Numbered from the stretch's first letter, positions 8,322 through 18,073 are shown. The stretch is 64,000 nt of DNA from Flectobacillus roseus (GCF_030056665.1 NZ_JASHIG010000032.1), one strand, 5' to 3'. The notes: generated from the sequence alone by a model not told the origin. Numbers and translations are program-made.

Positions 8322-8861
8322 TTATTGATAATATGGAGAAATCATCAAGTAAACTATTACTCCTGTTACTGACACATAAAGCCACAATGGAAATGCCCAT
8401 TTAACAACTTTTTTATGCTCTGCAATTTGATTACTCAACGCAAAATATACAGCTTTGAGTACAAACCAAACCACCCCTACTGACAATAGAATATGGGTAA
8501 GTAGGAAGAAATAGTAAATGGGACGTAACAAACCTTGACCTCCATATGGAGTTGAATCATTTGAAATATGATACAGGATATAAAGTACCAAAAACAAAGC
8601 ACCTTGAACGAAAGAAAGCATCATCATTTTACGATGTCCTTCAAGATTTTGTTTTTTAATGTACGAATATCCCAAAAGGAGTGTTATGGACGTTGTAGTA
8701 TTCAAGATGCCTATGACATGAGGCAATATTTTTGTCCAACTTCCTAAATCAATTTTTTGGCGAATACCTATTAAGAGTGCAACCGCAACTGGAATAGCGA
8801 TAGCAAGGACGTTGACGATTTTGTCATTCTTCTTATCCTTCTGAATCGAAAAAGATGCCAT
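8322..8861 (-). CDS. DUF420 family membrane protein
   Basis: The 179 residues contain about five membrane spans (25-41, 50-68, 83-100, 118-140, 157-176). Hydrophobicity, the conserved HRKMM segment after the second span and the position next to sco and oxidase genes fit DUF420, which is commonly encoded beside cytochrome oxidase genes and may assist assembly. Biochemical function is not established. Confidence 0.75.
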   Translation of the reverse strand: MASFSIQKDKKNDKIVNVLAIAIPVAVALLIGIRQKIDLGSWTKILPHVIGILNTTTSITLLLGYSYIKKQNLEGHRKMMMLSFVQGALFLVLYILYHISNDSTPYGGQGLLRPIYYFFLLTHILLSVGVVWFVLKAVYFALSNQIAEHKKVVKWAFPLWLYVSVTGVIVYLMISPYYQ

Positions 8862-8911
8862 GTTTTAGTGGATTATCTATTACGTTTTGTTTATTGATAT
8901 AACTTCAATAT

Positions 8912-9646
8912 TTACTTTTCTGTTTCGTAAATTTTTTGAAGTACTTTAATTTCCAGCATCAATCGATCTACGTCTTTTTTATCTGTTCCGTCATAAAACC
9001 CTCGGATATACCCCTCTTTATCGACAAGAATCAATTTTTCGGAATGAATAAAAGTCTCATCTGGTGTTTTTACCGCTTTATCATATTCCGACGCATCTGC
9101 CACTGGAATATAGTATCCTTTTACGGCCAATGGGTATAACTGTTGTCGAGTACCTGTCAAAAAGTGCCATTTTCCTGGAATAGCATCATATTGTTTGGCG
9201 TATTCTCGTAGCATTTCGGGGGTATCGTGAGAAGGGTCTACCGTAAACGAAGCAAACTCTACATCTTTATCTTGCCCAAAAGTATCTTGTACTCTAGTCA
9301 ACTGAGTAGACATTTTAGGACAAATAGAAGTACATCTTGTAAAGAAGAAGTCGGCTACGTAAATTTTTCCTGCCAGTTGTTTATTCGTAAATGATTTTCC
9401 TTCCTCATTCGTCAATGTCCAATCAGGAATAGTATGAAAAACGGTATCCATTTCGGGTTCATCCCATTTCGGATTCGGGTTTTTCTTCATCTTGATATAA
9501 CCTGTAGTAGAATCAATCACAGGAATCAACTTTGGGAGTTTGTAGTGGTTTTCACCAAAACCTCTCAAGAATAAAAAAATTAAAGCTGGAACCGCTAATG
9601 CTACGATTAGAATTCCAGCTTTGATACCTTTTTGCATATTTATCAT
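8912..9646 (-). CDS. sco: SCO1/SenC family copper chaperone
   Basis: Delivers copper to, or reduces, the CuA site of cytochrome c oxidase subunit II. The 244 residues begin with a membrane anchor (about 9-27) followed by a thioredoxin-like fold. The copper ligands are visible: C105 and C109 in RCTSICPK, and H201 in FIHSEKLILVD. The gene lies in the oxidase operon just after subunit IV, which supports the role. Confidence 0.92.
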   Translation of the reverse strand: MINMQKGIKAGILIVALAVPALIFLFLRGFGENHYKLPKLIPVIDSTTGYIKMKKNPNPKWDEPEMDTVFHTIPDWTLTNEEGKSFTNKQLAGKIYVADFFFTRCTSICPKMSTQLTRVQDTFGQDKDVEFASFTVDPSHDTPEMLREYAKQYDAIPGKWHFLTGTRQQLYPLAVKGYYIPVADASEYDKAVKTPDETFIHSEKLILVDKEGYIRGFYDGTDKKDVDRLMLEIKVLQKIYETEK

Positions 9647-9668
9647 GCTTTATACTTGAATAAAATAC

Positions 9669-9688
9669 AGGCTGGCATTTTGCCAGCC
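9669..9688. promoter_or_regulatory. Intercistronic hairpin between coxD and sco
   Basis: A perfect stem (AGGCTGGCA with TGCCAGCCT, short loop) lies in the 60-bp gap. It is one of several such hairpins in this operon and could act in mRNA processing or stability. Confidence 0.5.
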
Positions 9689-9706
9689 TACCTTTATTGC
9701 TTCTGA

Positions 9707-10024
9707 TCAATACAAGTGACCGCCTTCAAAAAGCAATGCAGTCAACAACCATACAACGAAAATAACTGGAAGCAAGATCATCCAAATCAATGTCTTCACT
9801 TCATGTTTTAAGTGCATGAATTCGCCAATAATATAAAATGCTTTTACAATAGTCATTCCAGCAAAGATTGCCACACGAAGACCATTTGCAGGCATTGTAA
9901 ATGCGATGATAAATTCAATCGCAGTCAAAATCAAAAGAATCCAGAATGTTTTCCAGATAGCGCCAGTCTGAGCTGGTGGAATTACTTTTTCCTCAGTTGC
10001 GTGAGAGTGTGAATGTGATGCCAT
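9707..10024 (-). CDS. coxD: Cytochrome c oxidase subunit IV
   Basis: Small membrane subunit of the aa3-type oxidase. From Met at 10024 it has 105 residues starting with the His-rich MASHSHSHATEEK. Three membrane spans follow at about 22-42, 48-68 and 78-100, the usual prokaryotic subunit IV (CtaF-like) layout. An in-frame ATG at 10060 is rejected because the extension runs into a perfect hairpin at 10054-10082. It follows the two subunit III genes. Confidence 0.85.
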   Translation of the reverse strand: MASHSHSHATEEKVIPPAQTGAIWKTFWILLILTAIEFIIAFTMPANGLRVAIFAGMTIVKAFYIIGEFMHLKHEVKTLIWMILLPVIFVVWLLTALLFEGGHLY

Positions 10025-10053
10025 AATTTCAGAGATATTTTCAAAAATATATG

Positions 10054-10082
10054 ATGTCATGGATAAAATTTATCCATGACAT
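10054..10082. promoter_or_regulatory. Intercistronic hairpin between coxC2 and coxD
   Basis: A 12-bp perfect stem (ATGTCATGGATA 10054-10065 with TATCCATGACAT 10071-10082) with a 5-nt loop. It lies between the second subunit III gene and subunit IV. Confidence 0.55.
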
Positions 10083-10095
10083 TTTCTCATAAAGA

Positions 10096-10851
10096 CTAAA
10101 CCAGATAGAAGAATGTAAATACGAATACCCATACAAGGTCTACAAAGTGCCAGTAAAGACCTACTTTCTCTACCATTTCGTAGTGACCACGACGATCATA
10201 TAAACCTGTAGCAGTGTTGAAGAACACCATGATAATCAAAATTACACCTGAAAACACGTGAGTTCCGTGGAAACCAGTGATAAAGAAGAACAAGTCTGCA
10301 AATGCTGGAGGACCATAAGGGTTCTGTGTAAGATTTGCTCCAACGATTGGATTACCTAATGCATCTTTAGCAGCTTTTGCTAAATCGTGAGGACCAGCAA
10401 TGAAGTGAGACCATTCCCAAGCTTGCGAACCTAAGAAAGTAAAACCACCGATAATTGTCCACAACAACCATTTCTCAACAGCAGCACGGTCGCCTCTGTG
10501 ACCAGCTTCTACTGCCAATACCATAGTTACAGAACTAAAAATCAAGATGAATGTCATAATACCAACAAACACCAATGGAGCTTCGCCGTGGAAGAATGGC
10601 ATTGCCTCGAATACCTTCTCAGGAATAGGCCAGTGAGTCGTAGCGAAGTAAAACTTTTCGTGAGCGCCTGTCCAAGCAGGTTGACTAAAACGGATCATTC
10701 CGTAAGAGACCAACAACGCTGAGAATGTAAAAGTATCTGAAAGCAAGAAGAACCACATCATTAGTTTTCCATAGCTCGCTTTCAAAGGTTCTGAACCACC
10801 CGCCCATGTCAGTTTCTCAGGAACAGCAGGTGCTGCGTGAATTGAAGACAT
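10096..10851 (-). CDS. coxC: Cytochrome c oxidase subunit III (larger copy)
   Basis: Haem-free membrane subunit of the terminal oxidase. The 251 residues show the seven-helix subunit III layout, including the conserved WEW segment after helix III and FHGTHV...GLYWHFVDLVWVFVF near the C-terminus. A second, shorter subunit III gene lies directly upstream, a common duplication in Bacteroidota oxidase operons. Confidence 0.92.
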   Translation of the reverse strand: MSSIHAAPAVPEKLTWAGGSEPLKASYGKLMMWFFLLSDTFTFSALLVSYGMIRFSQPAWTGAHEKFYFATTHWPIPEKVFEAMPFFHGEAPLVFVGIMTFILIFSSVTMVLAVEAGHRGDRAAVEKWLLWTIIGGFTFLGSQAWEWSHFIAGPHDLAKAAKDALGNPIVGANLTQNPYGPPAFADLFFFITGFHGTHVFSGVILIIMVFFNTATGLYDRRGHYEMVEKVGLYWHFVDLVWVFVFTFFYLV

Positions 10852-10907
10852 CTTTTTTACTTTTTTGGTTAAATATTAATTACTAGATTATCAATCACCG
10901 TTAAATA

Positions 10908-11504
10908 TTAACGATTAAAATACAAGAAAAAGAACAAATACAACCAGAGTCCATCGAGGAAGTGCCAATACGTAGCACACAATTGTATTCTTGTTAAGTT
11001 ATTAGCATTAATGCTTAATCTGAATGAAGATACCAATGAAAACAAAAGTACAACCAAACCAGATATAATATGCAATCCGTGAATTCCTACAAAAACGTAA
11101 ATCCAAGAGGCTGCAACGTCACTTCCAGAGAAGTGCAATTGATTCTTTACAAGGTCTGAGAAACCATACCATTGCATAAACAAGAAGGCCATCCCAAATG
11201 CAAAAGTAATAGAAATTGCTATTTTGAGTGTATTGAAGTTGTCTTTTTTTGCGGCTCTTACTGCCAAATGCATAAACACACTACTTACAACCAATACCGC
11301 TGTAGAATACAGGAAAATATTTGGTAAGTCAAATTCATGCCAATTTCCTTCTGCTTTTCTTACTAAATATCCCGAAGTCCAACCTGCAAACATCATCGTA
11401 ATCGATGCAATTGCAAGCCACAACATAAACTTTTTCGGGTTCATCGACATAGTTTTTACAGGTTCTTCACCCATATCTATATCCTTCAAATGTTCTTGTA
11501 TCAT
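10908..11504 (-). CDS. Cytochrome c oxidase subunit III (shorter copy)
   Basis: The 198 residues form five membrane spans and keep the C-terminal subunit III signature (FVGIHGLHIISGLVVLLF, then ATYWHFLDGLWLYLFFFLYF). It lacks the two N-terminal helices of long subunit III, as in CyoC-like proteins. It lies between ctaB and the longer coxC copy. The two probably both belong to one oxidase complex, although one could serve another enzyme. Confidence 0.88.
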   Translation of the reverse strand: MIQEHLKDIDMGEEPVKTMSMNPKKFMLWLAIASITMMFAGWTSGYLVRKAEGNWHEFDLPNIFLYSTAVLVVSSVFMHLAVRAAKKDNFNTLKIAISITFAFGMAFLFMQWYGFSDLVKNQLHFSGSDVAASWIYVFVGIHGLHIISGLVVLLFSLVSSFRLSINANNLTRIQLCATYWHFLDGLWLYLFFFLYFNR

Positions 11505-11548
11505 CTTATTTTGTTTTTGCTTGTTGTTTCTATCTGTTGTTTTACAAA

Positions 11549-12436
11549 CTACACCCTATCCATCAAGAATGCAATCTCAACTATTGGTAGGTAAATAAAA
11601 GAACCAAACATCATCATCAGAGCTGATTTATCTGTTGGTTTCATCATTAAGTAAAAGGTTTGAGATAAAAACAATACACCACAAAGTACGGCAACCATTG
11701 CTGAGTTTACGCCTGTCATTCCAAGCATATACGGAACGAAGCCGCATGGTACCAAAAAGATCGTATAAATCATAATGGTAATAGCTGTACGCAAATCTTT
11801 GTGTCCATTGTTGGGTAGCATTTTAAAACCAGCATTCTGGTAATCTTCATCAGCAACCCACGCAATTGCCCAAAAGTGAGGAAACTGCCAAAAGAATTGA
11901 ATAGCGAACAATATACCTGGCTCCAACCCAAAGTGGTTTGTAGCCGCAACCCAACCAATCATTGGAGGAAAAGCTCCAGGAATTGCTCCTACAAATACAG
12001 AAATAGGTCCTACTCTTTTAAGTGGAGTGTATACAAATCCATATAAAATAAAAGAAAGAACTCCTATAACTCCCGATTTGAAGTTGAATTCGAAAAACAA
12101 TATATAGCTCGATAAAACTAATAAGATCAAACAGTATATTGAAGCTTCTGTGACTGATAAGCGTCCAGTTGGAAGTGGACGACCCGCAGTTCGTTTCATG
12201 AGTTTATCCAACTCAATTTCTTTGATTTGATTGACAATATTAGCAGCTCCTGTAATCAAAAAACCAGCTAGGCTAATCAAAATCAAACGTCCCCAATCTA
12301 TTCTTTCAACAGCAAGAGAATACCCAAATGCTCCAGAAAATGCAACTAGGAATGATAATCTAAATTTCAATAACTCATAATATGCTTTTACTTTACCAGC
12401 AATACCTATTGAGATGTTTTCGTTTGTGGTAACCAT
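11549..12436 (-). CDS. ctaB: Protoheme IX farnesyltransferase (haem O synthase)
   Basis: UbiA-family prenyltransferase that attaches farnesyl to haem B to make haem O, the precursor of haem A. The 295 residues contain about nine membrane spans and the Asp-rich region around NQIKEIELDKLMKRTAGRPL (about 66-85), with a second polar loop at ADEDYQNAGFKML (about 193-205). It is directly followed by oxidase subunit genes and preceded by ctaA, so haem A synthesis and its apo-enzyme are made together. Confidence 0.95.
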   Translation of the reverse strand: MVTTNENISIGIAGKVKAYYELLKFRLSFLVAFSGAFGYSLAVERIDWGRLILISLAGFLITGAANIVNQIKEIELDKLMKRTAGRPLPTGRLSVTEASIYCLILLVLSSYILFFEFNFKSGVIGVLSFILYGFVYTPLKRVGPISVFVGAIPGAFPPMIGWVAATNHFGLEPGILFAIQFFWQFPHFWAIAWVADEDYQNAGFKMLPNNGHKDLRTAITIMIYTIFLVPCGFVPYMLGMTGVNSAMVAVLCGVLFLSQTFYLMMKPTDKSALMMMFGSFIYLPIVEIAFLMDRV

Positions 12437-12454
12437 TTGTTACTTGACGTTCGT

Positions 12455-13417
12455 TTACGCCGTTTCCTTTTGAAAGACTTTTTCAGAATTGAGCAACAAT
12501 AAAATTACAAACTGCAATCCAAGTGCTACAATCGCTAATGTAAGGTGTACAGGCTGAATAAAAGCAGGTACACTAAAATACGCCATCGCGGCGCCTGATA
12601 CAATTTCAACAACAACCAATAGTACTAGTGCTCTGAAAAACTTATATAGAATTCCTTCAGATTGAATATTCTTTTTGAGCTGAACAATCAAATAAATGTG
12701 TAAGCCTAATAATACTAATGAGAAAGAGCGATGTATGTAAAAAGACAAACCCAATTGTTCTATCCAAGTAGAACGATCATAACCAAAAATAGGGTTTGCT
12801 ATTATTTTATCAATAGCCTCTCGAACTTGAGTACCAATCAATACTTGTGTGGTAGACAAGATCAAAAGAAGCGTTAATATCTTACTTAATAAGGGCTTGT
12901 TTGTTACTTTTTCAGTTTCTGTCACTTCAGACCATCCTCTTGCAATTGAGTAGAGTAATACAAAAACAACCAAAATTGCTAGAAGCATGTGCGCTGTAAC
13001 TACACCAGGTTTCAAGAACGAGTCAACAACAAACTTTCCTAATGCTGCATTTGCTCCAATTAATACTACTGCAAGAAATGATAAATAAATTAAGCTTTTA
13101 TCTCTTTTACGATAGCTAAATGAAGCCAAAAAAACACCAAAAACTACAATACCTGTAAACGCACCTACCAATCTATTCACATATTCAATCCATGTTTTTA
13201 CAGGGTTGAACTCCACTTCTCCGTGAAGTTTCTCTGCATAAATTTCCTGATAATTAGGAGGTAACTGACTTACCTCTGTGGGAGGAACCCACATGCCAAA
13301 ACACTTTGGCCAGTCCGGACAACCCATTCCCGACCCCGTGCTTCTTACAATACCTCCTGCCAATACTAATAAGTAAATCGAGACGATTGTAACAAGACCA
13401 AGCTTACGGAACCACAT
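12455..13417 (-). CDS. ctaA: Haem A synthase (COX15/CtaA family)
   Basis: Oxidises the C8 methyl of haem O to formyl, giving haem A for the oxidase. The 320 residues show eight membrane spans as two four-helix halves. Conserved His residues lie in LHGEVEFNPVKTWIEYVNR (about 64-82), TAHMLLAIL (about 140-148), YIHRSFSL (about 230-237) and PVHLTLAI (about 289-296). A CxxxxxxxxC-like pair near residues 33-39 (GCPDWPKC) is the cysteine pair known in this family. It is 18 bp upstream of ctaB. Confidence 0.94.
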   Translation of the reverse strand: MWFRKLGLVTIVSIYLLVLAGGIVRSTGSGMGCPDWPKCFGMWVPPTEVSQLPPNYQEIYAEKLHGEVEFNPVKTWIEYVNRLVGAFTGIVVFGVFLASFSYRKRDKSLIYLSFLAVVLIGANAALGKFVVDSFLKPGVVTAHMLLAILVVFVLLYSIARGWSEVTETEKVTNKPLLSKILTLLLILSTTQVLIGTQVREAIDKIIANPIFGYDRSTWIEQLGLSFYIHRSFSLVLLGLHIYLIVQLKKNIQSEGILYKFFRALVLLVVVEIVSGAAMAYFSVPAFIQPVHLTLAIVALGLQFVILLLLNSEKVFQKETA

Positions 13418-13497
13418 AAGTTTAAAATTGGATTTTAGATTGAATCGAAAGAATCAAATCTTGAAAAAATATAATTGGGTATTTCCCTAAAATGAAT

Positions 13498-13540
13498 TTG
13501 AGAATGTAGAGTGTAGATTTTCCACACTCTACATTCTCAA
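13498..13540. promoter_or_regulatory. 17-bp perfect palindrome between coxA and ctaA
   Basis: TTGAGAATGTAGAGTGT (13498-13514) is exactly complementary to 13524-13540, with a 9-nt loop. It lies in the 140-bp gap after coxA, 18 bp from its stop. It lacks a good U-tract on the minus strand, so it may be an mRNA-stabilising or attenuating hairpin rather than a full terminator. Confidence 0.6.
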
Positions 13541-13557
13541 ATCAATATAAGCAGTTA

Positions 13558-15447
13558 TTAATGATTGTAAACATCATTTTGCACCGCCAACAAACCTTCG
13601 ATTTCTTTTTCTTTAGCAATTTCTTCATTTTCCTCTGGGAAGTTCGACTCAGGAGTTGCTGAGAATGGAACGTTTTGAGGAATAAAGTCAGAAGCTGAAC
13701 CTGGTTTGCTGTAATCATAAGGCCAACGATATACTGCTGGAATTTCTCCCTCCCAGTTTCCGTGACCTACGTTGATTGGCGTAGTCCATTCCAACGTATT
13801 CGAATTCCAAGGGTTTTGCGTAGCTTTTTTACCTTTGAAAATTGAATAGAAGAAGTTGAATGCAAAGATTGCTTGAGCAGCAAATGTCAAAATCGCAGCG
13901 ATTGAGATAAATGCATTCAAATCAGCAAATGTATCTTGTGCATTGTTTGCCAAAGCAGTAAATGAATAGTAACGACGAGGGAAACCTGCAATACCAATGT
14001 AGTGCATTGGGAAGAATACACAGTAAACACCTGCAAATGTCAACCAGAAGTGAACGTATCCTAAAGTATTGTTCATCATACGACCAAACAATTTAGGGAA
14101 CCAGTGGTACACACCCGCCAACAATCCGAAGAATGATGCAGCACCCATTACTAAGTGGAAGTGAGCTACTACGAAGTAAGTATCGTGCAAGTTGATATCC
14201 AATGCAGAGTTACCTAAGATGATACCAGTAACACCACCTGAAATAAACAACGATACAAGACCAATAGAGAACAACATACCTGGTGTAAAGATGATATTAC
14301 CTTTCCATAGGGTCGTAATGTAGTTAAACGCTTTAACTGCTGAAGGAACAGCGATAATCAACGTCAAGAACATAAACACTGAGCCTAAGAATGGATTCAT
14401 ACCTGTTACGAACATGTGGTGAGCCCATACGATAAACGCAAGAACTGTAATACCCATCATAGATCCAATCATTGCACGGTAACCAAAAATAGGTTTACGA
14501 GCGTTGGTTGCAATAACCTCAGAAGTAATCCCTAAAGCAGGTAACAATACGATATACACCTCAGGGTGACCTAAGAACCAGAACAAGTGTTGGTACAAAA
14601 TAGCTGAACCGCCTACGTTTGGAAGAGCTTCACCGCCGATATAGATTTCAGACAAGTAGAATGATGTACCGAAGCTACGGTCAAAAATCAACAACAAAGC
14701 AGCAGACAACAATACTGGGAATGATAACAAACCTAATACCGCGGTAAAGAAAAACGCCCAAATAGTCAAAGGCATTTTAGTGAATGACATACCTCTTGTA
14801 CGCAAGTTGATAACTGTAGTGATATAGTTTACACCACCCAACAACTGTGATACAATAAAGAAGGTCATACTTGTCAACCACATAGTCATACCTAGACCAG
14901 AACCTGGCATAGCTTGTGGTAAAGCTGACAATGGAGGATAAATCACCCAACCACCTGAAGCAGGCCCTGTCTCAATGAAAAGAGACGCAAACATGATTAC
15001 AGACGAAAGGAAGAAGAACCAATATGACAACATGTTCAAAAAACCTGAAGCCATATCTCTAGCACCAATCTGTAATGGAATTAAGAAGTTAGAGAATGTA
15101 CCTGACAAACCAGCAGTCAATACAAAGAATACCATGATGGTACCGTGCATAGTTACTAGAGCTAGATAAAACTCTTTTTCCAATTTACCTTCCACAATCC
15201 ACTCACCTAAAACTGGCTTCAACCAGTCAAGGTTCATGTTAGGGAAACCAAGTTGTAAACGGAAGATAATTGACAAAGCACCACCGAAGAAAGCCCAGAT
15301 GATACCTGTAATCAAATATTGCTTTGCAATAGTTTTGTGGTCTTCAGAGAAAATATACTTTCTAATGAAGCCAGGCTCGTGATGCTCATGCTCGTGGTCA
15401 TGACCATGTGCGTGAGTGTCGTTTGCGTGTAGTGTCGCAGTTGCCAT
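13558..15447 (-). CDS. coxA: Cytochrome c oxidase subunit I
   Basis: Catalytic subunit holding haem a and the haem a3-CuB centre; reduces O2 to water and pumps protons. The 629 residues include a His-rich N-terminus (about 8-23), the 12-helix core, the CuB motif WFLGHPEVYIVLLP with the cross-linked His-Tyr pair, and the haem-ligand segment HDTYFVVAHFHLVMG. It lies between coxB and ctaA. Confidence 0.97.
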   Translation of the reverse strand: MATATLHANDTHAHGHDHEHEHHEPGFIRKYIFSEDHKTIAKQYLITGIIWAFFGGALSIIFRLQLGFPNMNLDWLKPVLGEWIVEGKLEKEFYLALVTMHGTIMVFFVLTAGLSGTFSNFLIPLQIGARDMASGFLNMLSYWFFFLSSVIMFASLFIETGPASGGWVIYPPLSALPQAMPGSGLGMTMWLTSMTFFIVSQLLGGVNYITTVINLRTRGMSFTKMPLTIWAFFFTAVLGLLSFPVLLSAALLLIFDRSFGTSFYLSEIYIGGEALPNVGGSAILYQHLFWFLGHPEVYIVLLPALGITSEVIATNARKPIFGYRAMIGSMMGITVLAFIVWAHHMFVTGMNPFLGSVFMFLTLIIAVPSAVKAFNYITTLWKGNIIFTPGMLFSIGLVSLFISGGVTGIILGNSALDINLHDTYFVVAHFHLVMGAASFFGLLAGVYHWFPKLFGRMMNNTLGYVHFWLTFAGVYCVFFPMHYIGIAGFPRRYYSFTALANNAQDTFADLNAFISIAAILTFAAQAIFAFNFFYSIFKGKKATQNPWNSNTLEWTTPINVGHGNWEGEIPAVYRWPYDYSKPGSASDFIPQNVPFSATPESNFPEENEEIAKEKEIEGLLAVQNDVYNH

Positions 15448-15502
15448 AGATTACAATGATTATTCTAATAGTAATTGTTCAAAACTCTATTTCAAAAATT
15501 GA

Positions 15503-16618
15503 TTATCTTCTTCTCAAAGAAGCAGTTGCAGGAGCTGCACCAGCAGCAGCTTGAGTACTATCTGATTCGGCTGCAGGAGCTTCAGCAGGAACATACTTTT
15601 GAGCTTTACCTTTTAACTTTTCAGGAACTTTTGCTAAATAATCAGGATTTTGAGTCAAGAAAGGTTTTTGTTGTGCAACCCAAGCTTTATAATCTTCTGG
15701 TTCATCAACAAATACTGTGATAGCCATCCCGAAGTGACCACGACCACAGATTTCTGTACAGTTCAACTTGTAGTTGAAGTCAGATTTACCTAACTCTGCA
15801 CGCATCTCATCTGTAGATTTGTTTGCTACAAACCAGAATTTAGTAGGCATACCTGGAACGGCATCCATCTTAACTCTTTGGTATGGCAAGTATACAGAGT
15901 GAAGTACGTCTTGTGCTTTAATTTTCAACAAAACAGGTACACCTTTTGGTAAGTGTAATTCGTTTGCTGTAAAGTCGTCGAAAGAACTTTCGTCAGTGAA
16001 GTCGATACCAATTTGATTTGTATCGTCAATCAACTTATAGTTTTGGTTACCCAATTTGTTATCATCGTTACCAGCGTAACGCACATACCAACCAAATTGG
16101 TGACCTGTAACTTCTATAACTACTGCATTGTCTGGAGCTTGTTTTGTAATATCTCTCCAAATTCTCCAACCTGTAAATACCAATACAGCCATTACGATCG
16201 CTGGAATAATTGTCCAAATGATTTCTAACTTGTGGTTTACTGGATAGAAAGTAGCTACATTGTTTTTCTTGTAACGGTACAAGAAAGCAAAAACAAACAA
16301 CAATGTGTTAGTTAAGAAGAAAGCAGCTGTAACAACACCCATTGAAATCCAGAACATTTGGTCTGTTTTCAAACCGTGTTCTGAACCAGCAACTGGAAGG
16401 AAGTCTGGCTGTGAGTGTAAGAAAGACCAAGCAGCGGCAATAGAACCTAATACAAGGAATACTAGAAAACCAAAGGCATTACCATTATTGGCCCCATCTA
16501 CGCGAGCATCAGAGTCATCAGCACCCTGAATACCTTTCGAAAGAGCAATACTCTTAGAGACAATCATAATTGCCAAACCCAAGAATACTACTGACAAAAG
16601 ACCTATTAGATATGTCAT
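15503..16618 (-). CDS. coxB: Cytochrome c oxidase subunit II
   Basis: Receives electrons from cytochrome c at the binuclear CuA centre. The 371 residues begin with extra hydrophobic segments (about 3-20 and 48-66), then the two usual anchor helices (about 90-113 and 131-150). In the cupredoxin domain all CuA ligands are present: H240, C287, E289, C291, H295 and M298 (CTEICGRGHFGM). No C-terminal haem c domain follows, only an Ala/Pro-rich tail. It lies between the act genes and coxA. Confidence 0.95.
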   Translation of the reverse strand: MTYLIGLLSVVFLGLAIMIVSKSIALSKGIQGADDSDARVDGANNGNAFGFLVFLVLGSIAAAWSFLHSQPDFLPVAGSEHGLKTDQMFWISMGVVTAAFFLTNTLLFVFAFLYRYKKNNVATFYPVNHKLEIIWTIIPAIVMAVLVFTGWRIWRDITKQAPDNAVVIEVTGHQFGWYVRYAGNDDNKLGNQNYKLIDDTNQIGIDFTDESSFDDFTANELHLPKGVPVLLKIKAQDVLHSVYLPYQRVKMDAVPGMPTKFWFVANKSTDEMRAELGKSDFNYKLNCTEICGRGHFGMAITVFVDEPEDYKAWVAQQKPFLTQNPDYLAKVPEKLKGKAQKYVPAEAPAAESDSTQAAAGAAPATASLRRR

Positions 16619-16707
16619 GTCTGAATTAATTTATTGTTTTGAATCTAATTCTTAAAATGAAATGTTCAGCAAAAATGTTTTACCGAATTCGAAAATTCTG
16701 AGAAAAT

Positions 16708-16733
16708 AATTGGATGCCCGTAGGCATCCAATT
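16708..16733. promoter_or_regulatory. Intercistronic hairpin between actF and coxB
   Basis: An 11-bp stem (AATTGGATGCC with GGCATCCAATT) and a 4-nt loop sit just after the actF stop. There is no strong U-tract, so partial termination or RNA processing at the act/cox boundary is more likely than full termination. Confidence 0.5.
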
Positions 16734-16738
16734 AGTCA

Positions 16739-18073
16739 CTAAATATCGTGGTGAAGCGACTCTTCCAATAATGGGTGGTTTTTAGCAACCAAAGACGCTT
16801 TTGTTAGTTCTGTTGAAACAACATAAACAAATGCTGAAGCAAACAAAATAACAGTACCAAATTCAACTAATCCGAATCCACCGTGAGGACCAACCGTACC
16901 TGGCATGATCATTTGGTAGAAATCCAAATAGTGACCTACAATTACAAAGAAACAACAGATTTTCAAGAAAATCGGAGTACGTTTTGCATCACGAGTCATC
17001 ATGATCAAGAATGGGAAGAAGAAGTTCATGAACACGTTCAAGATTTCAACTGCTTTGTACACTTTATTGTGACCTTCCCAACGCTCTAAGAAGTAGATTG
17101 TTTCTTCTGGCATGTTAGCATAGTAAATCAACAAGAATTGAGCAAACCATACGTAAGTCCAGAAAATAGAGAATGCAAACATGAATTTACCTAAGTCATG
17201 CAAGTGGCTATCGCTAACATATTGCATATATCCTTTGTCTTTCAACAACAATACTGTCAATGTAATAGTAGCCAAACCAGTTACGTGCCAGCTAGAGAAC
17301 ATGTACCATCCAAACATGGTTGAGAACCAGTGAGTATCGATAGACATAACCCAGTCCCAAGCAGACAATGAAGAAGAAATACCCATTGCTACAACAAAAC
17401 CAGTACCGATACGTACCATGTCAAAAAAGTTTTGAGTTCCACCGTTCAAATCTTCTTCGATTGATTTTTTACGCATCATGTTCCAAAGAACAATCCATAC
17501 AGTAAAAATAGCAACCAAGCGAACCAAGAAGAATGTGAAGTTCAAATATCCTTTTTTACCTGCAATAATTTTATCGTAATGCTCACTTGCAGGATCAGTG
17601 ATTCCATGGTGCATCCAGTGGAAAATCACATCGCCTTTGAAGATGAATAACAAAAGCAATACAGGGAAGGTAAAATACAAGAATCTAGGGAAAGCTTCAG
17701 GGATTCTTTTTACTACAGATGACCAACCTGCTTTAGCAAGGTATTGTACTGCAACAAAGAACATACCGATTACGGCAATACCTGAAAAGAAAACACCATT
17801 CATCCAAAGGTTAACCCAAAGACGATTTAATGGATTCCAAGGTGATTCATGGTGAGATGCTGCACCGCCAGAAAGGTGCTCTCCGCCATGTTCAGCAGCA
17901 TGACCTGCCACTGCGTGAGCAGCTTCGTGCTCACCACTTCCTAAGAAGAAAACGCCAATACCCAAAAGCACAGCACCAATGATCATCGCAGTGATCACTC
18001 TCTTGCGTGCCTCCGGAGTAAATTCATAAAACTCCTCGACGTTTGCTGGGGAAAAATGTGAATGTCCCGCCAT
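16739..18073 (-). CDS. actF: Alternative complex III subunit ActF (quinone-binding membrane subunit)
   Basis: Integral membrane subunit of the quinol:cytochrome c oxidoreductase that replaces bc1 in many Bacteroidota. The 444 residues form about ten membrane helices of the NrfD/PsrC type, paralogous to ActC. Features include a His-rich loop after the first span (about 50-78) and SSLSAWDWVMSIDTHWFSTMFGWY (about 210-235), a conserved polar stretch of this family. It lies after actE and before the oxidase genes. Confidence 0.92.
   Translation of the reverse strand: MAGHSHFSPANVEEFYEFTPEARKRVITAMIIGAVLLGIGVFFLGSGEHEAAHAVAGHAAEHGGEHLSGGAASHHESPWNPLNRLWVNLWMNGVFFSGIAVIGMFFVAVQYLAKAGWSSVVKRIPEAFPRFLYFTFPVLLLLFIFKGDVIFHWMHHGITDPASEHYDKIIAGKKGYLNFTFFLVRLVAIFTVWIVLWNMMRKKSIEEDLNGGTQNFFDMVRIGTGFVVAMGISSSLSAWDWVMSIDTHWFSTMFGWYMFSSWHVTGLATITLTVLLLKDKGYMQYVSDSHLHDLGKFMFAFSIFWTYVWFAQFLLIYYANMPEETIYFLERWEGHNKVYKAVEILNVFMNFFFPFLIMMTRDAKRTPIFLKICCFFVIVGHYLDFYQMIMPGTVGPHGGFGLVEFGTVILFASAFVYVVSTELTKASLVAKNHPLLEESLHHDI

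Noticed and set aside
10025..10060. Upstream start for coxD
   Set aside because: The added 12 residues lie at a perfect hairpin and do not resemble the family; Met at 10024 starts the His-rich N-terminus.
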